A stretch of 47,480 nucleotides of DNA from an uncultured SAR86 cluster bacterium (GCA_902528875.1 CABZTX010000006.1:1-47480); one strand, 5' to 3'. Shown: positions 1 to 8,971, numbered from the stretch's first letter. Notes: generated by a model not told the origin, from the letters alone. Numbers and translations are program-made.

Positions 1-1
1 C

Positions 2-457
2 GTTAAATCAAAAGGATTTATAGTATCAAGAATTGGTCTTAAGAAAAAAGCTATTGTTGCTGATAATGATTTCAACTTTTATAAAGAAATCAGTAATAAA
101 GATAACAAAAATATTAGCTGTATTTTCGTTGATGAAGCTCAATTTTTATCTAAAGATCAAGTACAACAATTAGCAAAAGTTGCTGACATTAAAAACATTC
201 CAGTAATGTGTTACGGCATCAGGACAGACTTCCAAGGTAAATTATTTGAAGGTAGTTGTGAGTTGCTAGCGATTGCTGATAATCTTAATGAATTAAAAAC
301 TATTTGCAGTGAATGTGAAAAAAAAGCAACAATGGTAGTAAGGCTAGACGAAAATGGTAAAGTTATACTTAAAGGAGATAAGGTTTTAATTGGAGGCAAC
401 GAAATATATAAGTCTCTTTGTAGAACACACTTTCGAAAACTAACTAAATTAATTTAA
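2..457 (+). CDS. tdk: Thymidine kinase, 5'-truncated by window edge
   Basis: Frame open from base 2 (VKSKGFIVSRIGLKKKAIV...); contains CIFVDEAQFLSKDQVQQLAKVAD and CYGIRTDFQGKLFEGS, typical of type II thymidine kinase, plus Cys-containing C-terminal lasso region. Confidence 0.93.
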   Translation, partial: VKSKGFIVSRIGLKKKAIVADNDFNFYKEISNKDNKNISCIFVDEAQFLSKDQVQQLAKVADIKNIPVMCYGIRTDFQGKLFEGSCELLAIADNLNELKTICSECEKKATMVVRLDENGKVILKGDKVLIGGNEIYKSLCRTHFRKLTKLI

Positions 458-459
458 AT

Positions 460-1473
460 ATGGAATATCAAAACAATCAATTACTTCTCAATAAGAGACC
501 AGATGGTATGCCTGATGACGATTGTTGGAAACTGAATACTGAAATAGTTAATTCACTTAATAAAAATGAAATTTTAATAGAAGTAAAGTATTTATCTATA
601 GACCCTTACATGAGAGGAAGAATGAATGATTCCATGTCCTATGCCTCTCCTGCAAAACTTGGTCACCCTATGACAGGTGAAACTGTGGGTACTGTTGTTG
701 AAAGTAATTCTTCTCTTTATAAAATTGGTGATAGATTATGCATTCATGCTGGCTGGCAAACATACATTAAAGCAAAGGATACAGATCCATCTATTTTTAG
801 AGTTCCACAATCTAGAATTCCTCTTTCTTCATATCTTGGTGTAGTTGGTATGCCTGGAAGAACAGCTTATTTTGGATTTAATAATGTTGGTAAACCCAGA
901 GGTTCTGATACTGTAGTTGTATCAGCTGCATCTGGAGCAGTCGGATCAGTTGTTGGTCAACTGGCCAAGATTTTAGGATGCAGAGTTATAGGTATTGCAG
1001 GAGGTGCAGAAAAATGTACTTTTGTAAAAGAGATTTTAGATTTCGATGCGTGTATTGACTATAAATCTGAAAATTTTATTGAAGATCTTAAGGCTAGTTG
1101 TGACTCAGGTATTGATATTTACTTTGAGAATGTAGGTGGTGCTGTCACAAAAGCTATAGCACCATTGCTAAACAAAAATGCAAGAGTACCAATATGTGGT
1201 TTTATTTCTCAATATAATAAAAAGGATATGCTCAAAGCCGAAACACCTTTTAATATTCTTGGTTCCTTGAAGGTAAAACCTGAACACAGATTTTTTGTTG
1301 TAACTGAATGGATGAATCAATGGGAAAAAGCTACAGAAGATCTTTCAAAGTTAGTTGAAGACAATCAAATCAAGTATAAAGAAACTATAACAAAAGGATT
1401 TACTAATGCTCCACAAGCATTGAGGGATGTATTGACTGGCAAAAATTTTGGTAAACAAATTATTCAAATTTAA
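460..1473 (+). CDS. MDR-family NADP-dependent oxidoreductase (CurA/leukotriene B4 dehydrogenase-like)
   Basis: 337 aa; SIDPYMRGRM, GHPMTGETVGTV, SGAVGSVVGQLAKILGCRVIGIAGG motifs. Confidence 0.88.
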   Translation: MEYQNNQLLLNKRPDGMPDDDCWKLNTEIVNSLNKNEILIEVKYLSIDPYMRGRMNDSMSYASPAKLGHPMTGETVGTVVESNSSLYKIGDRLCIHAGWQTYIKAKDTDPSIFRVPQSRIPLSSYLGVVGMPGRTAYFGFNNVGKPRGSDTVVVSAASGAVGSVVGQLAKILGCRVIGIAGGAEKCTFVKEILDFDACIDYKSENFIEDLKASCDSGIDIYFENVGGAVTKAIAPLLNKNARVPICGFISQYNKKDMLKAETPFNILGSLKVKPEHRFFVVTEWMNQWEKATEDLSKLVEDNQIKYKETITKGFTNAPQALRDVLTGKNFGKQIIQI

Positions 1474-2246
1474 GAAATATCAATAGAGCCTTTCATATAT
1501 AGCACTGCATGACCACCAATTAATACTCTATCGTCAAGGTTTTCACAAAAAACCTCTCCTCCTCTATCTGAAATCTGTTTAGCATGAAGAATATTTTTGT
1601 TAAAAACATTTGACCAATAGGGAATTAAGCTTGTGTGCGCTGAACCGGTAACAGGATCTTCATCTATTCCATATTTAGGACAAAAATAACGTGAAACAAA
1701 ATCATATTTTTCACTTTTTGAAGTAATTATGAGGCCTTGTCCATCAAGAGCAGAGACTTTATCAAAATCTGGCTCTATTGATTTAATTATTTTTTCAGAA
1801 TCGAAAATTGCAAAAAGATTGATTTCTCCTAAATAGGTTTCATTAGGTTTTGATCCAATCGCCTCATATACTTTGTCAATCATATCGACTTGAACAAACT
1901 TATCTTTAGGAAAGTCTAATTGTAAATAAGCATCTTTCTTATTCACTTTTAAATATCCACTAGCAGAGTTCCATGTTACAGATTCTTTAGTATTATCTAA
2001 AAAATTAAAATAAACGAATGCTGAAGCCAATGTAGCATGACCACATAAACTTACTTCACGTGATGGAGAAAACCATCTAATACTTTTATTTTTTAAGTTT
2101 ACAAATGCAGTTTCAGAAAGATTATTTTCAGTTGCAATTTTTTGCATTAAAACCTTGTCATCAATTTCAGAAAACATGACACCAGCAGGATTTCCAGAAA
2201 AAGTATCTTTAGTAAATGCATCTATAAAATAAATATCTTGTTTCAT
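1470..2246 (-). CDS. PhzF family isomerase/epimerase-like protein
   Basis: 258 aa; FIDAFTKDTFSGNPAGV, NLSETAFV, SLCGHATLASAFV, DPVTGSAHTSLIPYW motifs. Confidence 0.9.
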   Translation of the reverse strand: MKQDIYFIDAFTKDTFSGNPAGVMFSEIDDKVLMQKIATENNLSETAFVNLKNKSIRWFSPSREVSLCGHATLASAFVYFNFLDNTKESVTWNSASGYLKVNKKDAYLQLDFPKDKFVQVDMIDKVYEAIGSKPNETYLGEINLFAIFDSEKIIKSIEPDFDKVSALDGQGLIITSKSEKYDFVSRYFCPKYGIDEDPVTGSAHTSLIPYWSNVFNKNILHAKQISDRGGEVFCENLDDRVLIGGHAVLYMKGSIDIS

Positions 2247-2296
2247 GATTTTAAATAATACTTATCTATTCTCATCATAACTCATATAATATTCAT

Positions 2297-3655
2297 ATGA
2301 TAAAAATACTATTTGTGTCATTGTTTCTTTTTTTGACTTTTATTTTAAATGCTCAGAATGTTGTTGATGTATTTAAACCAGACTACAGAAATCAATTGTT
2401 TATGGATGTAGAGGTTGCTCTTGCAGAGGCACAAGCAGAATTGGACATTATTCCAGATTGGGCTGCAAAAGAAATCAAATCGAAAGCCGATCTTTCGTAT
2501 CTTTCTAGTAAGGACATTGCTGAAGAACAAGAAGCAGTGAGACATTCATTAGTTGCTAGATTGAATGTCTGGAAAAGATCTATTGATAGAAATGCAGCCG
2601 AGTATCTTCACTACGGCGCAACTACAGTTGATATTTGGGATACAGTTCTTGTTCTTCAAATAAGAGATACCATTGATCTCTTAATAGATGATTTGCTCGA
2701 AATTGAAGGTTATTTATTATTTTTAACTGAAGACAACTTATATACGTACATGTCTGGAAGAACTCTCGGTCAGCATGCTCTTCCAATTACATTTGGCAAG
2801 AAAACTAGCACTTGGTTAGCTGAAAATAGAAGAAACATTGAGAGATTAGAAAGTGTTCATTTAAAGGTTAAAAAGTCAGGTATATTAAAAGGTGCTGTAG
2901 GTTCTTATCTTGGTCTTGGGCCAAATGCGATCGAAACTGAAAAGTTGATGATGCTAAATCTCAATCTTGATGAACCCTCCAAGGACGATTGGCATGGGAT
3001 AAGAGATGTTTTTGCTGAGTATGCTCTTACCTTATCTTTAATTTCAAAGTCTTTTGGAAGAATTGGAAATGAGCTAACTCTCCTTCAAATGACTGAGCTT
3101 GGTGAAACAGAAGAATATTTAGGTAATAGATCTATTGGAAGCAGTACTATGCCTCAAAAGAAAAATCCAAGAGGTCCAGGAGAATTAATTGAATACTCTA
3201 GAATAATTCCGCGAATATCTGAAATAGTACTTGATGATATGGTTAATAGTTTTGAGAGAGATGCTGAAAAAAGTGATGATGAATTACGTTTAATCTCAAT
3301 CTCAACAGAAGCAATGCTTGAAAAAGCAAAGCCCCTTTTAAGAGACTTAAAAGTAAATAAAGAAAAGATGAGACAAAATTTAGACATCACCAACGGATTG
3401 ATTCTATCTCAAAGATTAACTTTCTTTTTGGCAGATAAAATTGGTAAAAATACAGCTAATGATCTTATGCATGATGTTGCAAAATATGCTCTTGAGAATA
3501 ATCTTAGCTTAAAAGAAGCTGCAATGAAGAACAAAAAAGTATCTGAAAATATAACTGAAACTCAAATTGATGAGATTCTTAACCCTGAGACTTATATTGG
3601 GCTTGCTGTAAAACAAGCAGAGTTAGTTATAAAAGAAATTAAAAATAAAAGATAA
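2297..3655 (+). CDS. Fumarase/adenylosuccinate-lyase superfamily protein with N-terminal signal peptide
   Basis: 452 aa; superfamily signature GSSTMPQKKNP, HYGATTVDIWDT; N-terminus MIKILFVSLFLFLTFILNAQ looks like a cleavable Sec signal. Confidence 0.85.
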   Translation: MIKILFVSLFLFLTFILNAQNVVDVFKPDYRNQLFMDVEVALAEAQAELDIIPDWAAKEIKSKADLSYLSSKDIAEEQEAVRHSLVARLNVWKRSIDRNAAEYLHYGATTVDIWDTVLVLQIRDTIDLLIDDLLEIEGYLLFLTEDNLYTYMSGRTLGQHALPITFGKKTSTWLAENRRNIERLESVHLKVKKSGILKGAVGSYLGLGPNAIETEKLMMLNLNLDEPSKDDWHGIRDVFAEYALTLSLISKSFGRIGNELTLLQMTELGETEEYLGNRSIGSSTMPQKKNPRGPGELIEYSRIIPRISEIVLDDMVNSFERDAEKSDDELRLISISTEAMLEKAKPLLRDLKVNKEKMRQNLDITNGLILSQRLTFFLADKIGKNTANDLMHDVAKYALENNLSLKEAAMKNKKVSENITETQIDEILNPETYIGLAVKQAELVIKEIKNKR

Positions 3656-3727
3656 AAAATAAGTATCCATATAAATTTGCATATATATAAAATATATATA
3701 TAATGTAATATTCATCTGTTTTATATT

Positions 3728-4330
3728 ATGCAAATTTTAGATAAAGTAACCAAGGAAAACATATCTGATATGTTTGCATCATCTATGACTAAATTCTTTA
3801 GGTTCATTGCTGATACTTTCTTTGCAAAACGTTATGGTCATAGAGCTGTAGTTTTAGAAACTATTGCTGGTGTTCCTGGGATGATTGCGGGAGTTTGGAT
3901 GCATTTTAAAAGTCTGAGAAAGATGAAATCTGGTTACGGTCCCCAAATTAGAGAAATGTTGGCTGAAGCAGAAAACGAAAGAATGCATCTAATGTTCTTT
4001 ATTGAAATTGCAAAACCAAATTATTTTGAAAGAACTGTTGTCTTGATGTCTCAAGTCTTATTTGGATTATTTTACTTTTTCATTTATGTTTTTTTTACTA
4101 GAACTGCTCACAGAATGATAGGATATTTTGAAGATGAGGCTGTAAAGAGTTACACCGAATATCTTGAGATTGTCGAATCTGGAAAAGTCGAAAATATACC
4201 AGCACCCGCACTTGCCATTCAATACTACAAAATCGGTAGTGATTCTAAATTATCTGACCTGATAAGATGCGTAAGAGCTGATGAAGAGCATCATAGCGAA
4301 ACAAATCATAGTTACGCTGACAAGTTGTAG
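3728..4330 (+). CDS. aox: Alternative oxidase (AOX), non-heme diiron ubiquinol oxidase
   Basis: 200 aa; diiron motifs LETIAGVPGM, AEAENERMHLMFF, FEDEAVKSYTEYL, RADEEHHSETNH. Confidence 0.9.
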   Translation: MQILDKVTKENISDMFASSMTKFFRFIADTFFAKRYGHRAVVLETIAGVPGMIAGVWMHFKSLRKMKSGYGPQIREMLAEAENERMHLMFFIEIAKPNYFERTVVLMSQVLFGLFYFFIYVFFTRTAHRMIGYFEDEAVKSYTEYLEIVESGKVENIPAPALAIQYYKIGSDSKLSDLIRCVRADEEHHSETNHSYADKL

Positions 4331-4332
4331 AT

Positions 4333-4713
4333 TTACATATTTAAGTTCAAAAGTGCGCAGAGTTTATTTCCAGTTGGGTCTCTAAGATAAGCTAAATATA
4401 TTCCGTGCTCCTCACGAATACCGGGAGGATCCTCACATGTTGTTCCACCGTTATTAATTCCAGCAGCATGCCAAGCATCGCCTTGTTCAGGACTTTCAAC
4501 ATGAAAACCAATTGTTGAACCATTTCCTAAGGTGGCATCATTTCCATCTATAGGAATAGTAATCCCAAAAGTATCTTTATTTTTGTTCATATAAAAGATC
4601 CTTCCCTTTGGATCTCTATATCCTGATCTAATTCCAAGTTCTGCAAAAATAGCATCATAAAATTTTTTAGATTCTTCAATATCATTAACACCAACCATAA
4701 CGTGACTAAACAT
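4333..4713 (-). CDS. VOC (glyoxalase/bleomycin resistance) family protein
   Basis: 126 aa; MFSHVMVGVNDIEESKKFYDAIFAELG ... AYLRDPTGNKLCALL. Confidence 0.85.
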   Translation of the reverse strand: MFSHVMVGVNDIEESKKFYDAIFAELGIRSGYRDPKGRIFYMNKNKDTFGITIPIDGNDATLGNGSTIGFHVESPEQGDAWHAAGINNGGTTCEDPPGIREEHGIYLAYLRDPTGNKLCALLNLNM

Positions 4714-4733
4714 TTAAAGCTCCCCTTCTTAGT

Positions 4734-5408
4734 TTAATTATTTATTATCATCCAATTTTTATTCTTAGCAAACTTTTTTAGATATTTATCAGGATTAACT
4801 GCTATTGGCATATATACAGCCTCTAAAAGAGGTAAATCATTTTTCGAATCAGAATAAAAACAAGCATTACTTAAATTAAAATTGAAATCACTTAGAAACT
4901 TTTCAACTAATTCTAATTTGCCCTCACCTAATGCATGAGGTTTTTCAACCTTACCAGTACATATTCCCTTTTTAAAAACTACTTTAGATGATATAAAATT
5001 TTTAAAACCAAGTTTATTAGCGATATAAGAAACAATAAGGCTATTTGTCGCACTTGCAAGTAAGATATCTTGATTTAATTTTTTGTGCTTGTTGATTCTT
5101 TTGATTAACTTTTGATTGAAAGCAGGCTCAATAATTTTGAAATAAAAGTCATCTAGAACTAAATTAATATCATTTTGTTTCATTCCAATAAAAGGTTTTA
5201 AAGAGAATTCTGAAAAGTATTCAATATTTAATGAACCGTCTTCATACGAGTTAAAATAATTTTCATTTATTTTTCTATATTTCTCAAAAATAAGATCTTT
5301 ATCAATAAGGTAATTAACCATTTCATAATCTGAATCTATTTTTATAATAGTATTGTCTAAATCAAAAATAGCTAATTTAATAATTCTTTTATTATATTGT
5401 GTTAACAC
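4734..5408 (-). CDS. HAD-superfamily IB phosphatase (PSPase-like), candidate histidinol-phosphate phosphatase
   Basis: 224 aa, GTG start; FDLDNTI (motif I), ASATNS (motif II), YSDSKNDLPLL (motif III). Confidence 0.8.
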   Translation of the reverse strand: MLTQYNKRIIKLAIFDLDNTIIKIDSDYEMVNYLIDKDLIFEKYRKINENYFNSYEDGSLNIEYFSEFSLKPFIGMKQNDINLVLDDFYFKIIEPAFNQKLIKRINKHKKLNQDILLASATNSLIVSYIANKLGFKNFISSKVVFKKGICTGKVEKPHALGEGKLELVEKFLSDFNFNLSNACFYSDSKNDLPLLEAVYMPIAVNPDKYLKKFAKNKNWMIINN

Positions 5409-5432
5409 AGTGTAACAAGTATAATCTATTTA
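5397..5432 (+). promoter_or_regulatory. Promoter with operator-like palindrome TGTGTTAACACA for the TrpR-like gene; probably also serves the divergent HAD gene
   Basis: -10 TATAAT at 5420-5425, possible -35 TTGTGT at 5397-5402 (17-bp spacer), palindrome TGTGTTAACACA at 5398-5409; on the minus strand TATACT lies at 5418-5423. Confidence 0.6.
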
Positions 5433-5695
5433 TGAACTTATATAAAGCTATAGAAAAATTAGAAACTCAACAACAGGCAAGAGCCTTCTTGACTGATTTA
5501 TGTACTCCAAAAGAAATTGAGAGTTTGATTGAAAGATGGGAGGTTGCAAAATTACTATCAACTAAAAAATATACCTATCGAGAGATTGCAACAAAATTGG
5601 GTGCATCAACCACAACTGTTACAAGAGTAGCAAGATTTCTCTTTAATGAAAATAATAATGGATATAAAAGTATTTTAAATAAAAATGGAAAATAG
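5432..5695 (+). CDS. TrpR-family (YerC/YecD-like) transcriptional regulator
   Basis: Start trimmed from GTG 5399 to ATG 5432 (MNLYKAIEKLETQQQARAFLTDLCTPKEIESLIERWEVAKLLSTKKYTYREIATKLGASTTTVTRVARFL); TrpR-like HTH; directly upstream of hisG. Confidence 0.88.
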   Translation: MNLYKAIEKLETQQQARAFLTDLCTPKEIESLIERWEVAKLLSTKKYTYREIATKLGASTTTVTRVARFLFNENNNGYKSILNKNGK

Positions 5696-6551
5696 AGTTA
5701 AAATTGCAATTCAAAAAAATGGTAGATTGTCGACTGAATCATTATCAATTTTAAAAAAATGTGGCATTGAGTTTAGTGATTCCAACAATAAGCTCTTTAT
5801 CAAATCAACTAACATGCTTATAGATCTCCTTATGGTTAGAGACGATGATATTCCAAGACTTGTAAGTCAAAATATTGCTGATTTAGGCATAGTTGGTGAA
5901 AATGTAGTATCCGAAAAACAACTATCTGATTCATCTTTAAAATCAAAAACTATCCTAAAGCTTGGTTTCTCAAGGTGTAGACTATCTTTTGCAAAACCAA
6001 AAGAAATGAATCTTGATAGCTTAAGTAATAAAAAAATTGCAACTTCCTACCCTGCTATAGTAAAAGATTATTTAGAAAAAAAAGATATTAGTGCTGAAAT
6101 AATTGAAATACATGGATCAGTAGAGTTAACTCCATTTGTTGAAATATCAGATATTATTGCCGATCTTGTATCAACTGGATCAACCTTAGAATCAAATAAT
6201 CTTACCGAGTTAGATTGTATAATGGATTCACAGGCAATATTAATCCAGTCTAGTTCAATTACATCAAAAAAATTGCCCCTAATTGATAAAATTGTTTCTA
6301 GAGTCACTTCTGTTATCAAGGCTAAAGATAGTAAATATATAATGTTCAATGCTGAAACAGATAATGCAGATGAACTTATTAAATTACTACCTTCAGCTGA
6401 ATCACCTACTGTTATTCCACTTGCTGATAAATCAAAAGTTGCAATACATACTGTCTGTAAAGAAGATATTTTTTGGAAAACTATTGAATCACTTAAATTA
6501 AGAGGTGCCAGCTCAATATTAGTTCTTCCTATTGAAAAGCTCTCTTATTAA
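5685..6551 (+). CDS. hisG: ATP phosphoribosyltransferase, long form with C-terminal ACT-like domain
   Basis: 288 aa; KIAIQKNGRLSTESLSILKKCGI, DLGIVGENVV, DLVSTGSTLESNNL; C-terminal ESPTVIPL...LRGASSILVLPIEKL. Confidence 0.95.
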   Translation: MENRVKIAIQKNGRLSTESLSILKKCGIEFSDSNNKLFIKSTNMLIDLLMVRDDDIPRLVSQNIADLGIVGENVVSEKQLSDSSLKSKTILKLGFSRCRLSFAKPKEMNLDSLSNKKIATSYPAIVKDYLEKKDISAEIIEIHGSVELTPFVEISDIIADLVSTGSTLESNNLTELDCIMDSQAILIQSSSITSKKLPLIDKIVSRVTSVIKAKDSKYIMFNAETDNADELIKLLPSAESPTVIPLADKSKVAIHTVCKEDIFWKTIESLKLRGASSILVLPIEKLSY

Positions 6552-8399
6552 ATGAAAATTATTAATTCAAACCAAAATATTGAATGGAGAAAATTATTCT
6601 CAGGAAAAGATGAGTTAAAAACTGTTATTGAATTTGATGATCTCTTGAGAAAAAAATCCTTTAAAGGTTTGCAAAAAATTAATAAGGGGCTTAACCAAAA
6701 AAATATAAAAAAATTAAAAGTTACTAAAAAAGAAATAGTTAGTGCTGGAAAACTGGTTACTGACAATGAGAAATTTGCTTTATATGAAGCAATCAAAAAC
6801 ATATCATATGTTTCAAAATCTCAACTTAAGGATATAAATAAATCTATCGAACCTATAAATGGTTTAACTATATGGGACAAATTTATTCCAATTAGAAGCG
6901 TTGGCTTATATGTTCCAGGTGGAACAGCTCCGCTTGTTTCATCTTTCTTGATGCAAGTCATACCTGCGATTACAGCTGGTTGCAAGGATATTATTATTTG
7001 CACTCCTCCTGATAAGAATGGAAAAATTTATCCAGCAATATTATGGCTGGCTGAACAGTTAAACGTTTCAAGTATTTATAAAATTGGTGGAGCTCAAGCT
7101 ATATTGTCAATGGCTAATGGCTATCTTGGAATACCAAAAGTAAACAAGATATTTGGTCCTGGTAATTCTTATGTTGCAGAAGCAAAAAAATATGTAAGTA
7201 ATAAGGTTGCAATTGATTTATATGCTGGTCCAAGTGAAGTAATGGTGGTAACAAATGATAAAGAAAAAATATCATTAGCATCAATTGATGCACTGTCTCA
7301 ATTAGAACATGGAAAAGATTCTAGTGCATTTATCTTATCAAAGTCTAAATCAGTATTAGATGGTATCAAAAAAGAAATAAAATCTTTATCAAAAAATTTA
7401 AGCAGAACAAATTTGCTAGATTGTTCTAAAGACAATATTTCATTAGTTAAATGTAAATCTGACAAAGATATTGTGAAAATGATCAATGATTGTGCACCAG
7501 AACACCTTGTATTATTGGATGATGATTTTCCAAGATATCTAGATTCAATAGAAAATGCAGGTTCTGTATTTTGTGGAAGTAAATCACCAGTTGCTTTTGG
7601 CGATTATGCATCTGGGACGAATCATGTCTTGCCAACAAGTGGGTGGGCAAAATCAAGCTCAGGTTTATCTATTAATGATTTCGTAAAAAAAGTTTCTTTT
7701 CAACAAACAAACAAAAATGCTTTTAACTATCTCTCGGATAAGGTAATTAAATTAAGTGAGATTGAGAATCTAGATGCTCATGGTCTATCAGTGGAGATGC
7801 GAAAAAATAAAGATATTGACAAACCAAGAGCATCTTTCATAAGACGTCAAACAAAGGAAACATCAATATATGCATCAGTTGACTTAGACGGTCAAGGATT
7901 GTATGAAATAGATACAGGAATAAATTTTTTAGATCATATGCTTGAACAATTTTGTAAGAATTCTGGTCTAAATATCTTTTTAAGAGCTGTTGGAGACCTT
8001 CAAATTGATTTGCATCATACAATCGAGGATACGGCGATTGTCTTAGGTAAAGTTATATCAGAGAGTTTATCTTCAAGAGAAAATATTAATAGATACTCGT
8101 CTAAAACAATTATTATGGATGAATCAAGTGCAAAAGTTGATATAGATTTATGCTCAAGAGCAAACCTTAATCTAAGTATTCCAATATTAAACAATTTTGT
8201 TGGCGATTTTCCAACTGAAATGTTGAATCATTTCTTAGAATCTTTTGTCAAAAATTTAAAATTCACCTGTCACATTGAAATCAAGGGATCTAATAGCCAT
8301 CATCTAATTGAGGTTTTGTTTAAATGTCTTGGTAAGGCTTTTAAAGAGAGTATTCAGTTAAATACTAAAGAAATTACATCAACAAAGGGTCTATTATGA
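6552..8399 (+). CDS. hisDB: Fused histidinol dehydrogenase (HisD) - imidazoleglycerol-phosphate dehydratase (HisB)
   Basis: Single 615-aa ORF: HisD motifs (YVPGGTAPLVSS, KIFGPGNSYVAEAKKYV, LSQLEHGKDSS, CAPEHL, GDYASGTNHVLPT, LDAHGLSVEMR), then HisB motifs (RRQTKETSIYASVDLDGQG, TGINFLDHMLEQ, HHTIEDTAIVLG, NSHHLIEVLFK, STKGLL). Confidence 0.95.
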   Translation: MKIINSNQNIEWRKLFSGKDELKTVIEFDDLLRKKSFKGLQKINKGLNQKNIKKLKVTKKEIVSAGKLVTDNEKFALYEAIKNISYVSKSQLKDINKSIEPINGLTIWDKFIPIRSVGLYVPGGTAPLVSSFLMQVIPAITAGCKDIIICTPPDKNGKIYPAILWLAEQLNVSSIYKIGGAQAILSMANGYLGIPKVNKIFGPGNSYVAEAKKYVSNKVAIDLYAGPSEVMVVTNDKEKISLASIDALSQLEHGKDSSAFILSKSKSVLDGIKKEIKSLSKNLSRTNLLDCSKDNISLVKCKSDKDIVKMINDCAPEHLVLLDDDFPRYLDSIENAGSVFCGSKSPVAFGDYASGTNHVLPTSGWAKSSSGLSINDFVKKVSFQQTNKNAFNYLSDKVIKLSEIENLDAHGLSVEMRKNKDIDKPRASFIRRQTKETSIYASVDLDGQGLYEIDTGINFLDHMLEQFCKNSGLNIFLRAVGDLQIDLHHTIEDTAIVLGKVISESLSSRENINRYSSKTIIMDESSAKVDIDLCSRANLNLSIPILNNFVGDFPTEMLNHFLESFVKNLKFTCHIEIKGSNSHHLIEVLFKCLGKAFKESIQLNTKEITSTKGLL

Positions 8400-8971
8400 T
8401 AGCTGTAATTGATTGTGGAGGTGCAAATCTTCGTTCAGTTTCTTACGCACTTGAAAATCTTAATATCGATTATCAAATTTGTAAAAAAAAAGAACAAGTA
8501 ATAAATTCAAGTGCAATGATCATTCCTGGTGTAGGTGCAGCTAAAAATGTAATGAATAATTTAAAAAAACAAAATTTTATTAACATTATTAAAGAATATA
8601 AAAAACCAGTACTTGGCATATGTGTTGGAATGCAAATTTTCTATGAATTTTCAGAAGAAGAAGATCAGAAATGTTTAGGATTGATACCAGGAAAAATAAA
8701 AAGATTTAATAAAAATAATTTGACAATTCCTCATATGGGATGGAATGAAGTAATTTTTAATGACGATTCATTTAATGAATGCAATGGCTATTATTATTTT
8801 GCAAATAGTTACTATGCTGATGTAAATAAATTTACTGTTGGTAAATGTTCTTATGGCAATACTTTTAGTGCTTTTGTAAGAAAAGATAACTTTTTTGGTG
8901 TTCAATTTCATCCAGAAAAATCTTCCAAAAAAGGCTCTAAATTTTTAATGCAATTCTTAAAACAACTATGA
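8396..8971 (+). CDS. hisH: Imidazole glycerol phosphate synthase, glutaminase subunit
   Basis: 191 aa; VLGICVGMQIF and VQFHPEKSS catalytic motifs; ATGA overlap with upstream gene. Confidence 0.95.
   Translation: MIAVIDCGGANLRSVSYALENLNIDYQICKKKEQVINSSAMIIPGVGAAKNVMNNLKKQNFINIIKEYKKPVLGICVGMQIFYEFSEEEDQKCLGLIPGKIKRFNKNNLTIPHMGWNEVIFNDDSFNECNGYYYFANSYYADVNKFTVGKCSYGNTFSAFVRKDNFFGVQFHPEKSSKKGSKFLMQFLKQL

Noticed and set aside
3660-3705. (TA)n-rich stretch upstream of AOX considered as a repeat element
   Set aside because: Looks like ordinary AT-rich promoter DNA with no defined unit.
3703-3715. Possible NsrR-like site upstream of AOX (ATGTAATATTCAT)
   Set aside because: Only 4 of 6 arm pairs match in a very AT-rich stretch; too weak to claim a nitric-oxide regulator site.
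5399-5431. GTG start of the TrpR-like ORF at 5399 (MLTQCNKYNLF extension)
   Set aside because: The extension lies within the promoter/palindrome; ATG 5432 follows TATAAT by 6 nt and matches family length.
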